Below are positions 34,119 through 43,380 of a stretch of DNA of 64,000 nucleotides, one piece after another. Location of the stretch: contig CAXXJK010000009.1 in NCBI GenBank assembly GCA_963665595.2, positions 124,001-188,000 of the forward strand, written 5' to 3'. A program made the position numbers and the translations under genes. Position 1 is the stretch's first letter, and every line of letters starts with the position of its first letter. Origin of the DNA: G963665595 sp963665595. GTDB taxonomy: Bacteria > Actinomycetota > Coriobacteriia > Coriobacteriales > CADBOM01. The notes beneath the pieces were generated by a model, which did no database searches, had not been told where the DNA came from, and saw only the letters and a program-made list of their open reading frames with translations.

Positions 34119-35348
34119 ATGTTTATACCGATAGCTCTCGTTCATTATCACGAGATCGGTCTTAAGGGGCGCAATCGTGCGTCCTTTGAGTCTATTCTCT
34201 GCGATAATTTGCGTTTTGCGTTGCGCGATCATCCCGACGCACGTGTCTGCAGAATTTCAGGACGGTTGCTCATCGAGATTGACGAGTCGCTTGATTTTGA
34301 TCAGGTGATTGAGCATATAAGGCAGGTTCCTGGCGTTGCGCGCGTTTCTTGCGGTTACCGCTGTGGCCGTGAAGTCGATGAAATGAAACAACTCGCTTGT
34401 CGCGTTCTTGATGAAGCGCCCTCCTGTGGTTCATTTAAGGTAGCTGCTCGTCGTTCAAATACTGATTTCGAAATTGACTCTATGACAATGAATCAGCTCT
34501 TTGGCTCTTTTCTCTGCGAACATGCACCCGAAAAGAAAGTGAAGATGAAAGATCCTGATGTGACGGTTCATATTGAAGTCATCCAGGGAAGCACCTATAT
34601 CTATGGACGTTCGGTTGTGGGTGTAGGTGGCCTTCCAGTAGGAAGTGCGGGAAACGTCGTCAGCCTTATATCTGCTGGGATTGACTCACCGGTTGCTACG
34701 TGGCGCATGATGCATCGTGGTGCCGTTGTTATTGGATTACATTTTTCCGGAAAGCCGCAAACTGACAATTATTCTGAGTATTTAGTAGAAGATATCTTCA
34801 ATGAACTTCAGGTAACGGGTGGTATCGGCTGTTGGTATGTTGCAGCGTTGGGCGACTATCAGTACGAAATATCTCTTTGTGTGCCGCCTCGTTTACGGAT
34901 TATTTTCTATCGACGTTTGATGTTTGCCGTTGCTAATGAGGTCGCTGTAAGAGAAAACGCACGCGCCTTGGTTACCGGCGAATCGCTGGGGCAAGTTGCT
35001 TCTCAAACACTTGATAATATTCGTGCCGTGGATGCGATTGCGGCATTCCCGGTATTTCGTCCACTAATTGGTATGGACAAGCAAGAAATAATCAATAAGG
35101 CTCAAGAAATCGGAACATTTGACATATCTATCCGCAATCACTCAGACTGTTGTACGCTTTTTATGCCGCGTAGCCCTGAAACGCATGCTAGTTTAGATGA
35201 AGTCGATCGTATTTGGGCAGAACTACCGGTAACACAGTGGGTGGATGAAATTGTGGGCGCTCTTGAGTTTCACCCCGGCGTTTGCTGTGCGCGTCATCTG
35301 CCAAAAAGCCATAAGACACGGAAAAAGGGCGCACAGAAGCCTTCGTAG
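34119..35348 (+). CDS. thiI: tRNA 4-thiouridine synthetase / thiazole sulfurtransferase ThiI
   Basis: Adenylates tRNA U8 for sulfur insertion. N-terminal ferredoxin-like plus THUMP domain (about 1-165; YHEIGLKGRNR is the family opening), then a PP-loop ATPase domain. The P-loop reads SAGIDSPVA instead of the usual SGGxDS. The 409 residues end with NHSDCCTLFMPRSP, family-typical; no rhodanese domain is fused, so a separate sulfur donor is needed. A basic tail (KSHKTRKKGAQKPS) closes the protein. Which of the two roles (tRNA thiolation or thiamine) applies cannot be read from the window; no thiamine genes are nearby. Confidence 0.9.
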   Translation: MFIPIALVHYHEIGLKGRNRASFESILCDNLRFALRDHPDARVCRISGRLLIEIDESLDFDQVIEHIRQVPGVARVSCGYRCGREVDEMKQLACRVLDEAPSCGSFKVAARRSNTDFEIDSMTMNQLFGSFLCEHAPEKKVKMKDPDVTVHIEVIQGSTYIYGRSVVGVGGLPVGSAGNVVSLISAGIDSPVATWRMMHRGAVVIGLHFSGKPQTDNYSEYLVEDIFNELQVTGGIGCWYVAALGDYQYEISLCVPPRLRIIFYRRLMFAVANEVAVRENARALVTGESLGQVASQTLDNIRAVDAIAAFPVFRPLIGMDKQEIINKAQEIGTFDISIRNHSDCCTLFMPRSPETHASLDEVDRIWAELPVTQWVDEIVGALEFHPGVCCARHLPKSHKTRKKGAQKPS

Positions 35349-35495
35349 ATAACAGAGAAATCTTTGTTAAAAAGCCGTTTATGCAAAATTTGAATAACGG
35401 GCACGTTCTGTAGACAAATTTTTCCGCCGTGATGAATAATCCTTTTTATGGGGAAATCCGTATATCCTTTCTTTTGATTGAAAGGATGTGCTGCG

Positions 35496-36242
35496 ATGTA
35501 TCAGTCCATGGCTGGGCGCGTGCGCGACGCATTTCGTCATATGGGCTTCATGCACTTAGACAGACGCGCCGTTGTGGGGGCGACGGTGATATTTGCCGTC
35601 CTCGTTACGGTTCTCATTGTTTTCATAGCGACTCGCTCAAACCGTGCTGTTGATAGTTTTAGCATCAGTTCAAGCGGTAAAACAGGAGACTCTGGTGTTA
35701 CTGCATCTGCCACTCAACTTCCTGTCTCTGATACCATTTCAGTAAAGAAAATTTACGTACATGTTGTGGGCGCGGTCAATGCTCCGGGAGTCTATGAACT
35801 TCCTGAAGGTTCACGCATTGTTGATGCGATTGAGTATGCTCAGGGTTCCACTCAAGATGCTTCTCTCGTGGTACTCAATCTTGCTCATAAACTTGCTGAT
35901 GGGGATCAGGTATATCTCCCAACCATCGATGAGGCTACGGTGGGGAGAACTCACTATGGGTTGATGATCTCACAGCTTGTGGGAAGCATGAACGTCGTGT
36001 CTTCAATTTCAAACAGTGGGGGAGCAGTAAGCCAAACCTCAAACACAACTGGAAAAATTAATATAAATTCGGCAACCGCAGATCAACTCGATCAACTTCC
36101 TGGTGTTGGGCCCGTTATTGCGCAGGCGATTATTACCTATCGGGAAAACAACGGCTCCTTCGAGACAATCTCAGACCTTCAATCAGTCAGTGGTATTGGC
36201 GAGAAAAAATATGCTCAGATCGTCGACTATGTCTGTATATAG
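35496..36242 (+). CDS. comEA: Competence DNA receptor ComEA
   Basis: Membrane-anchored DNA-binding protein for natural transformation. One N-terminal helix (about 28-50), a Ser/Thr-rich linker, an SLBB domain (about 83-150, VHVVGAVNAPGVYELPEGSR), and C-terminal tandem helix-hairpin-helix (ININSATADQLDQLPGVGP and LQSVSGIGEKKY). 248 aa. ATG 35496 with GAAAGG about 11 bases upstream. comEC follows after 14 bases, the usual pair. Confidence 0.92.
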   Translation: MYQSMAGRVRDAFRHMGFMHLDRRAVVGATVIFAVLVTVLIVFIATRSNRAVDSFSISSSGKTGDSGVTASATQLPVSDTISVKKIYVHVVGAVNAPGVYELPEGSRIVDAIEYAQGSTQDASLVVLNLAHKLADGDQVYLPTIDEATVGRTHYGLMISQLVGSMNVVSSISNSGGAVSQTSNTTGKININSATADQLDQLPGVGPVIAQAIITYRENNGSFETISDLQSVSGIGEKKYAQIVDYVCI

Positions 36243-36256
36243 TCAAATGTAGCCAT

Positions 36257-38737
36257 ATGCAGTATCTATTCGAGACAAGAGAATCTGCTACAAACGATTC
36301 TTTCCCTATATCCCGACCACTACTTCCTCTTATGTTGCCATTATTGGTGGGAATTTATGTGGGCATCATTATAGGTGAGGAGTATGAATGGAAAAATTAC
36401 TGTGCCGATGAAAGTGCCCCATCATATCTGATCTCTGTTTTGATGGTCCTTGTCCTTATCGTGTGCGCTGAGATGGTCGTCGCATGGGTCGCAAATAAGA
36501 TAGCGCAAGGGATGATCCTCTCTAAAAGGATTATCCAGATATCTTTGTGCATTAGTGGCGCTCTTTTTTTAGGATTTTTTTCGAGTACGTATGCCTATCA
36601 AGAACTGCATGAATCCATTCGTTCGGCGATTATTAAGACAACAACCAGCGCCGAAGTTCTCATTACGGGAGATGTCGAGAAAACATCGGGAGGCTGTTTC
36701 TCTCTCGGTGAAATGCGCATTCGTGACGGTGATACTCTTACTGTCCGTATTTTTTGGCCAGATACAGAGAGCGCGGCTTCTGTTGGAGAAGTCTGTACGG
36801 TACAAGGGTCATTCTCTGTTCTCAAACAGACAGAAGCTCAGCACCGATTCCATGAACAGATGGTAGGGGGAACGTTTAGCGTCGATCGTGTGGTTACTGC
36901 AGCCTATGAAGAGACGCTTTTCTCAAACGTCGCAAAAATACGCTTATGGTGTCTCAACGAGTTGCGAGAGGACGTGGTTGAAACAGATGAGCCAACGGCA
37001 TTGCTTGAAAGTCTTCTTCTGGGGTATCGAAGCGATCTATCTGAGTCGACACTTCAACAAGACTATGCCTCTGTTGGACTTGCCCATATGCTTGCCGTTT
37101 CGGGTACTCATCTCACTATTCTCACCGCACTGTTAATTTCGCTTCTGCGAATGGTACGCTTGGGAAAGAAAAGTACCGGCATCTGCTGTCTCGTGTTTAT
37201 TGTTCTCTATGTCATGCTTACCGGTTTGCAGGCATCAGCGGTCCGCTCGGGGCTTATGACGGCCGCGGCACTGCTACTATGGCTATGGGGCCGACGCCGC
37301 CATGCGCTTTCTGCGTTGCTTGTGATGGCAAGTTTTATGCTTATATTTCAGCCGTGTAATGCGTTCTCGCTGGGTTTTCAACTCTCTGTCGTCTCTTGCT
37401 TTGCGATCATCATCTTTTCATCTTGGATGTCTGAGTGGCTTATCGCTCTTTTGGGAAGATGGGGTGCTCTAGACTTTCTGTCCAGAAAAATTATAGATCC
37501 CATGAGTGTCACGATAGTCGCCCAACTAGTCACGGCACCACTTACTATCCCGTTATTTGCACAATTCTCAGTGATCGCACCGGTTGCAAATTGTGTGATA
37601 CTGCCAATATCTGCGGTGCTATTGGGCGGAGGATTTATAGCGTTATCAATTGCTTCATTTGATGCCCCGTTTCATGCGCTATTTTTAGAGGCAATCAGGC
37701 AGCTTGCAATGATTAGCAACGTTATGGTGACATGGCTTGCAACACTGCCGGGTGCCTGCATGCCCGTTATCTTTGACCAAGCGATCATCGTCGGATTTGT
37801 TGTGATTGTGATGTGCGCTGCATATATCTTGTGGCCATTGCCACAGAGCCCGAGACGCGTCATGCGAGTAAGAAAGACTCTTTGTGTCATAGTTGCGGCA
37901 GCAGTTATTTTTGCAACTGTTCATATACCAGGGTCAGATGTCACGATTACGGTAATGGATGTTGGCCAGGGCGATGCCATTTTAATACGCGAATCGGGAC
38001 ATACGGTATTGATAGACACCGGCCCTTCGGATGCCGATCTTCTTAAGGCGTTGGCGCGAAATAACGTTTCTCAGCTTGATGCCGTGATACTTACTCACTT
38101 TGACAGCGACCATTGTGCGGCTCTTGGTGCGCTACGCGGTAAGGTCAGTGTTGCGCGTGTATTAGTTTCAGAAGGTTCTCTGGCGCTAGCCACGCATGAT
38201 TCTGACGCAGCGGAAGTTTTGAAGGAAGCACAGGGGATTCTTGGTAATTCTAATGATGTACATGAATTAGAGTATCAATCGGTTATACAACTTGGTCCGC
38301 ACGTGATTCTTTCGGTAGTGTGGCCAGAAAAGTCTATCAAAGAAAGTGATAACGAGGATTCCCTCTGTCTTCTTTTTGATTACGATGAAAATTTGGATGG
38401 TTTGGCTGATGTTACTGCGCTATTCACCGGCGATGCTGAGTCGACCACACTTGAGCGCGTCATTACGTTGAATAGACTTGCTTCAATCGATATTTTGAAA
38501 GTCGCTCATCATGGGTCAAAGAAATCTATAACCGATGTGCAGGTAAACAATCTAAACATACAAACTGCCTGCATCAGTGTTGGTGCTACGAATCGATATG
38601 GTCATCCTAACGGCGCAATTATTAAAACTCTTGAGGACGCGGGCACTTCTGTCTATAGAACAGATGAAGACGGGGATATAGTAATTACGTTTGGACGCAC
38701 AACCTATACTGTTTCGTGTGCTAACATACGTTCATAA
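36257..38737 (+). CDS. comEC: DNA internalisation channel ComEC/Rec2
   Basis: 826 aa. N-terminal helices and a DUF4131/OB-like extracellular region (about 1-230), a Competence domain with many membrane helices (about 235-510, including GLAHMLAVSGTHLTILTALL), and a C-terminal metallo-beta-lactamase domain (about 555-820) with VMDVGQGDAILI, LTHFDSDHCAAL and VAHHGSKKS, where metal ligands HxDxDH can be seen. It conducts single-stranded DNA into the cell. comEA and comEC together imply that the DNA-uptake machinery is at least partly kept in this organism. The holA start follows 19 bases after the stop. Confidence 0.93.
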   Translation: MQYLFETRESATNDSFPISRPLLPLMLPLLVGIYVGIIIGEEYEWKNYCADESAPSYLISVLMVLVLIVCAEMVVAWVANKIAQGMILSKRIIQISLCISGALFLGFFSSTYAYQELHESIRSAIIKTTTSAEVLITGDVEKTSGGCFSLGEMRIRDGDTLTVRIFWPDTESAASVGEVCTVQGSFSVLKQTEAQHRFHEQMVGGTFSVDRVVTAAYEETLFSNVAKIRLWCLNELREDVVETDEPTALLESLLLGYRSDLSESTLQQDYASVGLAHMLAVSGTHLTILTALLISLLRMVRLGKKSTGICCLVFIVLYVMLTGLQASAVRSGLMTAAALLLWLWGRRRHALSALLVMASFMLIFQPCNAFSLGFQLSVVSCFAIIIFSSWMSEWLIALLGRWGALDFLSRKIIDPMSVTIVAQLVTAPLTIPLFAQFSVIAPVANCVILPISAVLLGGGFIALSIASFDAPFHALFLEAIRQLAMISNVMVTWLATLPGACMPVIFDQAIIVGFVVIVMCAAYILWPLPQSPRRVMRVRKTLCVIVAAAVIFATVHIPGSDVTITVMDVGQGDAILIRESGHTVLIDTGPSDADLLKALARNNVSQLDAVILTHFDSDHCAALGALRGKVSVARVLVSEGSLALATHDSDAAEVLKEAQGILGNSNDVHELEYQSVIQLGPHVILSVVWPEKSIKESDNEDSLCLLFDYDENLDGLADVTALFTGDAESTTLERVITLNRLASIDILKVAHHGSKKSITDVQVNNLNIQTACISVGATNRYGHPNGAIIKTLEDAGTSVYRTDEDGDIVITFGRTTYTVSCANIRS

Positions 38738-38756
38738 TCGATACGAAAGGAACGAT

Positions 38757-39755
38757 ATGTCATCAGAAAAACCGCTGCTTCCGGTTTATCTGTTCAACGG
38801 TGATGACGCGCTCAAACAAGAGACGTTACTCAAACGCCTTGTCGCCCGTATTGCCGCTCAGGGCGATATAGATTTTAATCACACAAGCTTGAGTGCAACA
38901 AAACTAGAAACGGGCGCCGAGGTTATCGACGCATGTCTTACGCTGCCATTTTGCTCTGACTATCGTCTGGTCGTGCTTAAACAGATAGATAAAGCCAAAA
39001 AGGCGGTCATCGATGATATCGCGTCATATCTTAAAGATCCTGCCTCGACTACCGTGCTTGCGCTGACCGCCGAGAAACTTCCGAAGAATCTCATTCTTTA
39101 TAAGACGATTGAAAAAATCGACCCGCAGGCTATTATCGACTGCTTTGGGAAAAGGAAGCATGAGTTACCAACTCTTGTGCGTGCAATGGCTACAAAACAT
39201 GGTGTTACCATTGCACCGGATGCGGCATTATTGTTGGTTCATTACGTGGGTGTCTCCACGATTGCACTCGATTCAGAACTTTCAAAATTGGCCTCTCATG
39301 CGTGCTCGCAAGGACGTGGGGAGATCATTGAACGTGATATACGCGATATGGTTTCGCGCACGGCCGAGGTTCAGCCCTGGGAACTCTCAGATGCGCTGGG
39401 CGCACGTGACGTGCAACGATGTCTCGAATTGTTATCATATATGCCGCTGCAGTCGCCCTATGGTTTATTGGCTCTGTGCCTGACGCGAATACGGGAGCTC
39501 CTTGTGGCCAAGTCGTTGGAAGCTCGCCCGGGTTCGATATCGATTGCCTCGGTGCTGGGCGGTCCTGATTGGCGTTACAAGAATCATCAGCGCTGGGCAC
39601 ATGGATTCCAAGAAAATGAGCTTATTGCTGCGCTCGGCGCAGCGGCGCAAACGGAGTATAAGATGAAGACAGGAGCCGATCCAAATCTTGCCTTTGAAAT
39701 GTGGCTCATGAGCGTATGCCGTACAACTGCGAAGGAGAAATGCCTTCTCGAGTAA
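38757..39755 (+). CDS. holA: DNA polymerase III delta subunit
   Basis: Opens the sliding clamp during loading. Family features are an N-terminal YLFNGDDALKQETLLKRL motif, RLVVLKQIDKAKK, and the helical C-terminal domain with SELSKLASHA and QSPYGLLALCLTRIRELL. 332 aa. ATG 38757 with GAAAGGA 7 bases before it; the open frame extends upstream into comEC but without conserved content. The comEC-holA-rpsT order is widespread in Gram-positive genomes. Confidence 0.9.
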   Translation: MSSEKPLLPVYLFNGDDALKQETLLKRLVARIAAQGDIDFNHTSLSATKLETGAEVIDACLTLPFCSDYRLVVLKQIDKAKKAVIDDIASYLKDPASTTVLALTAEKLPKNLILYKTIEKIDPQAIIDCFGKRKHELPTLVRAMATKHGVTIAPDAALLLVHYVGVSTIALDSELSKLASHACSQGRGEIIERDIRDMVSRTAEVQPWELSDALGARDVQRCLELLSYMPLQSPYGLLALCLTRIRELLVAKSLEARPGSISIASVLGGPDWRYKNHQRWAHGFQENELIAALGAAAQTEYKMKTGADPNLAFEMWLMSVCRTTAKEKCLLE

Positions 39756-39897
39756 TTAAATCTGCAAATTTTGTATATTCGTTCTCAACCATGTAAACTG
39801 AATCTGCATAATTACGCGTATATGTTATCATCACAGAGTTAGTCAGTGCAGCCCCACTGCGCATGACCAATACCTATAATTGAGAGGAAATAGAAGC

Positions 39898-40161
39898 GTG
39901 GCAAACATCAAGAGTCAAAAAAAGCGCATTCTCACCAACGAAAAGGCGCGTTGTCGCAACAAGGCTGTGCGCTCCGAGTTAAAAACTGCAACTCGTCATA
40001 TCGCAGACGCTGTTGCCGCTGGTGATGCACTAACTGCACAACAAGCAGCTCAGAAGGCCTGTCGTCTTTTTGACAAAGCGGCCTCAAAAGGCGTGATTCA
40101 CAAGAATCAAGCCGCTAATCGCAAATCAGGCGCTATGAAACTTGCTAATTCTGTCAAATAG
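39898..40161 (+). CDS. rpsT: 30S ribosomal protein S20
   Basis: 16S rRNA-binding protein. 87 residues, basic, with the family opening ANIKSQKKRI and helical core (VRSELKTATRHI, FDKAASKGVIHKNQAANRKS). Start GTG 39898, with GAGAGG upstream; the next in-frame upstream ATG is not conserved. It is followed by a terminator. Confidence 0.95.
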   Translation: MANIKSQKKRILTNEKARCRNKAVRSELKTATRHIADAVAAGDALTAQQAAQKACRLFDKAASKGVIHKNQAANRKSGAMKLANSVK

Positions 40162-40189
40162 TATCTGATTTGGTATATGTGCAAGTGCT

Positions 40190-40220
40190 AAGAAGCCATC
40201 AGAGGATGGCTTCTTCGTTT
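40190..40220 (+). terminator. Terminator after rpsT
   Basis: AAGAAGCCATC (40190-40200), loop AGAG, GATGGCTTCTT (40205-40215), then CGTTTAT. Perfect 11-bp stem, modest U-tract. Confidence 0.75.
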
Positions 40221-40221
40221 A

Positions 40222-40604
40222 TCTCCCGGTATAAGGATGCGGCAGGGGAGATTAAGAGGCTATAAGTCTAGTGCCATAATCATAACCTATCTCATTCATA
40301 TAAATTTCAGACTCAATAACCTATCTCTTAAGTGCGCTGTTGAATTTTCATCGGCGCTTTTTTGTTCCTGCTGGATTGTTTATCAAATGCGGTAACTACT
40401 ACATACTTGCTCATGAATGCTCATAGAAATGAAACATAGGTATCAAAAACAAAATAGAAAATATATATAAAATATATGTTATTTACTTATATATAAACAA
40501 TTGGTATGATTCTTGATTGATTGATTAATTTGCCAGTAGCTTACTACGAAAGAAGACGCCTGTTTGATCGGTAGATATGTATAACTCCCCGAGAGAGGGT
40601 CCTC
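40222..40604. other. AT-rich intergenic region with a promoter and a short direct repeat
   Basis: No gene is seen. ATAACCTATCTC occurs twice (around 40285 and 40317), about 30 bases apart, and could be a protein-binding repeat. The stretch 40440-40500 is markedly AT-rich (runs of TATATA), unlike the rest of the window, and leads into a good promoter for the surface protein. Confidence 0.5.
40482..40510 (+). promoter_or_regulatory. Promoter of the LRR/SLH surface protein (extended -10)
   Basis: TTTACT (40482-40487), 17-base spacer, TGGTATGAT with extended -10 TG and hexamer TATGAT (40505-40510). It leaves a 5' leader of about 90 bases before ATG 40606; a GAGAGAGGG ribosome binding site sits at its end. 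Confidence 0.65.
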
Positions 40605-40605
40605 T

Positions 40606-43281
40606 ATGAAAACAAGTATCGCTTCGAAAAGAGACATCGGCACAGGGAGAAAGATACTGGCAGTCTTGCTCTCATGTATCTTGGTTATGTCACTTCTTCC
40701 TGCTCCAGCGTTTGCTGGCAGCATCGTGATAAAGACACAAGCGACAGACATCTCATCAGCGACACTCTCAACTATCTATGAGCAGACGTGGGCGGGAAGA
40801 GCCATGACTCCTGAGCCCACCGTTACCTATAGCGGCACGCCGCTTGTTAAAGATACCGACTACACTCTCTCCTATACCAACAACGTAAACCTTGGTACGG
40901 CGACGGTAACTGCTACGGGAATCGGCAGTTATACCGGTACTGTAAGCGAGAACTTTACCATCACGCCGTTTGTCTATCATGTGGTAACCGACGGAAGCGA
41001 AGTAGGCAATGGGGCCTATATCCAAAGAACCATTTTGGATATGATTCATGGAGTTGTTCCCGCAACCTTAGGTGGAGTAGATGTTGTAAGCGTGAATATC
41101 GGCAGCCCCGGGTTTACTTCTCTTGACATAAGCGCCAATACGCAACTGAAAGTGCTTGATTGTAGCTTCAATCAACTCACTTCTCTTGACATCAGTGCCA
41201 ATACGCAACTGATAGAGCTTTATTGTGGCTCCAATCAGATCACCTCTCTCAACGTCAGTGGCAATACGCAATTGATAAGTCTTAGCTGTTACAATAATCA
41301 GCTCACCTCTCTTGATGTGAGCGCTAACACGCAACTGACACAACTTGATTGTGACAGCAATCAGCTTACCTCTCTTGATGCGAGTGCTAATACGCAATTA
41401 CAGTTTCTCGATTGTAGCTTCAATCAACTTACCTCTCTTGATGTCAGCGCCAATACGCGACTAAAAGAACTTTATTGTCACGGCAATCAGCTCACCTCTT
41501 TCGACATTAGTAGCAGTACGCAACTGATAGAGCTTTATTGTGGCTCCAATCAGATCACCTCTCTCGACGTCAGTAGCAATACGCAATTGATAGATCTTAG
41601 CTGCCTCAGCAACCAGCTCACCTCTCTTGACATAAGCGCTAATACGCAGCTGACCGCTCTGTATTGTCAGTATAACTACATCGCCGACACCTCAGTTCTT
41701 GAGGCCTGGCTTGCAACGCCGGGACACTCAGGACAGGTCTTGCCACAGTACGCACGTAATATAGCAGATGCAGGCGTGGCACCGATCTCTGATGTGACCT
41801 ACACCGGGTCTGCGATCACACCGCTACCGGTAGTGACCTATGGGGCCACCACCCTAACAGCAGGCAGCGACTATACGCTTGCCTACAGTGGTAACACCTC
41901 TGTAGGGAGTGCCACTATTACCATCACGGGCACAGGTCACTACGCCGGTACACAAGAGGTAAGCTTTAACATTGTGGCTGCAGACATCGCTTCGGCAAGT
42001 ATCGCTCCTGTATCTAATCAGGTATGGACGGGGTCAGCTATTACGCCTGCACCTGTTCTTACCTTTAACGGGGCCACACTGCTAGCAGATACTGACTACA
42101 CGCTTTCCTATAGCAATAACGTGAGTGTCGGTACGGCCACTATCACGATCACCGGCACGGGTAACTTCACCTCTACCACTTCTACCACCTTTGATATCGT
42201 AGGCCGCGATATAGCAGATGCGAGCGTGGCACCGATCTCTGATGTGACCTATACCGGGTCTGCGATCACACCGCTACCGGTAGTGACCTATGGAGCCACC
42301 ACCTTGACAGCAGGCAGCGACTATACGCTTGCCTACGCCGATAATACCAGCGTCGGTAGCGCTACCATCACCATCACCGGTATCGGAAGCTACACCGGTA
42401 CCACGAGTACTACCTTCAATATCATCCCCAAAAGCATAGCCTCAAGTGTAATAGCTCCCATCTCTAAGAAACTCTATGTAGGTATTCCCGTAGAGCCAAC
42501 GCTGGCTGTCAGCGATGGTGCTACTACCTTGACCTTAGGAGTTGACTACACCAAAAGCTATACCAATAACACCGTAAACGGTACGGCTACGGCCACTATC
42601 ACCGGTATCGGTAACTATACCGCTACTAACAGCACTGACTTTACGGTCGTCAGGTTCAGCGATGTAAGCTATGACATGTGGTATATCACTGATGGCTGGC
42701 TTACCTATGTAGTTGAAAATGATCTTATGAGTGGGTATGCCGGTACTACCGAGTTTGGTCCACTTGATTTCATTTCGCGCGGTCAGGTAGCAACAATTCT
42801 CTATCGCGCAGCGTGTAACGAAGATCCTTCTCTTATTGCTATCTATGGTTCAACTATTGACCCAAGTAACTATGCCACTACTGCGGTATTTGATGATGAA
42901 GCGACCGGAGTCTATTACACCGCCGCTATCAACTGGGCAAAGGCAGTAGGCGTTATGACAGGCTATGGGCCTGAGTATACGCATGTAGCACCCGATAACC
43001 TGATATCACGAGAAGAACTCTGCGCCATGATTACACGCTATGTACGGGTTATAGATCCCGTCAAGGGAGCTCAGACCGGTCCGGTTGACTACAGCCATAT
43101 ACAAGGTATGGATGAGGTTTCTGATTGGGCACTTGCTAACGTTGAATGGTGCGCTTCTTGGGGCATCATAGGAGGCGTCAACAGGGGCAGCGGCATCCTT
43201 GTGATGAACCCACATGATGCTGCCTGGCGTGCCAGTATGGCCAAGATGATTACCGTATCTATACGGGACGTCATAGGGTAG
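40606..43281 (+). CDS. Secreted repeat protein: leucine-rich repeats, five Ig-like repeats, SLH domains
   Basis: 891 aa. Signal peptide (about 1-37, ending PAFAG). One beta-sandwich repeat (about 47-122) precedes nine leucine-rich repeats of 21 residues (about 170-358; consensus LTSLDVSANTQLxxLxCxxNQ). Four more beta-sandwich repeats of about 75 residues follow (about 385-682; YTGSAITPxPVVTY, DYTLxYxNNxSVGxATITITG). The C-terminus (about 683-891) has three S-layer-homology-like units: FSDVSYDMWYI, AVFDDEATGVYYTAAINWAKA and a third near DEVSDWALANVEWC. SLH domains bind secondary wall polymers, so the protein is likely displayed on the cell wall as an adhesin or structural layer (inference). 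Single-gene unit with its own promoter. Confidence 0.82.
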   Translation: MKTSIASKRDIGTGRKILAVLLSCILVMSLLPAPAFAGSIVIKTQATDISSATLSTIYEQTWAGRAMTPEPTVTYSGTPLVKDTDYTLSYTNNVNLGTATVTATGIGSYTGTVSENFTITPFVYHVVTDGSEVGNGAYIQRTILDMIHGVVPATLGGVDVVSVNIGSPGFTSLDISANTQLKVLDCSFNQLTSLDISANTQLIELYCGSNQITSLNVSGNTQLISLSCYNNQLTSLDVSANTQLTQLDCDSNQLTSLDASANTQLQFLDCSFNQLTSLDVSANTRLKELYCHGNQLTSFDISSSTQLIELYCGSNQITSLDVSSNTQLIDLSCLSNQLTSLDISANTQLTALYCQYNYIADTSVLEAWLATPGHSGQVLPQYARNIADAGVAPISDVTYTGSAITPLPVVTYGATTLTAGSDYTLAYSGNTSVGSATITITGTGHYAGTQEVSFNIVAADIASASIAPVSNQVWTGSAITPAPVLTFNGATLLADTDYTLSYSNNVSVGTATITITGTGNFTSTTSTTFDIVGRDIADASVAPISDVTYTGSAITPLPVVTYGATTLTAGSDYTLAYADNTSVGSATITITGIGSYTGTTSTTFNIIPKSIASSVIAPISKKLYVGIPVEPTLAVSDGATTLTLGVDYTKSYTNNTVNGTATATITGIGNYTATNSTDFTVVRFSDVSYDMWYITDGWLTYVVENDLMSGYAGTTEFGPLDFISRGQVATILYRAACNEDPSLIAIYGSTIDPSNYATTAVFDDEATGVYYTAAINWAKAVGVMTGYGPEYTHVAPDNLISREELCAMITRYVRVIDPVKGAQTGPVDYSHIQGMDEVSDWALANVEWCASWGIIGGVNRGSGILVMNPHDAAWRASMAKMITVSIRDVIG
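41113..41679 (+). repeat. Nine tandem 63-bp units encoding leucine-rich repeats
   Basis: Exact 21-codon periodicity. Units 2 and 7 share an identical stretch of about 45 bases beginning at 41206 and 41521, 315 bases (five units) apart, pointing to recent internal duplication or gene conversion. Confidence 0.85.
41761..42660 (+). repeat. Four tandem ~225-bp units encoding Ig-like repeats
   Basis: Units of about 75 codons. The first (from 41761) and third (from 42211), exactly 450 bases apart, are nearly identical over about 125 bases with only about five differences, while the second and fourth are diverged. Confidence 0.8.
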
Positions 43282-43305
43282 CAGCTACACACATACAGAG
43301 TTACA

Positions 43306-43333
43306 AGTATGGGTCGCCTAGGCGACCCATACT
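43306..43333. terminator. 28-bp perfect palindrome between convergent genes, probable bidirectional terminator
   Basis: AGTATGGGTCGCCT followed by its exact reverse complement AGGCGACCCATACT, without a spacer. It lies 24 bases after the surface-protein stop and 47 bases beyond the uppP stop on the other strand. A T-rich stretch (ATTTTTAT) appears 15 bases downstream on the plus strand, not directly adjacent. Confidence 0.5.
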
Positions 43334-43380
43334 GTTGTCAAGAAATATTTTTATACCATTAGGCGGTATAGACATGTCTC

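Noticed and set aside
41113..41679. Regular 63-bp repeats, considered as CRISPR-like array
   Set aside because: The period is a multiple of three, the repeats are coding and encode a leucine-rich repeat consensus; there are no unique spacers.
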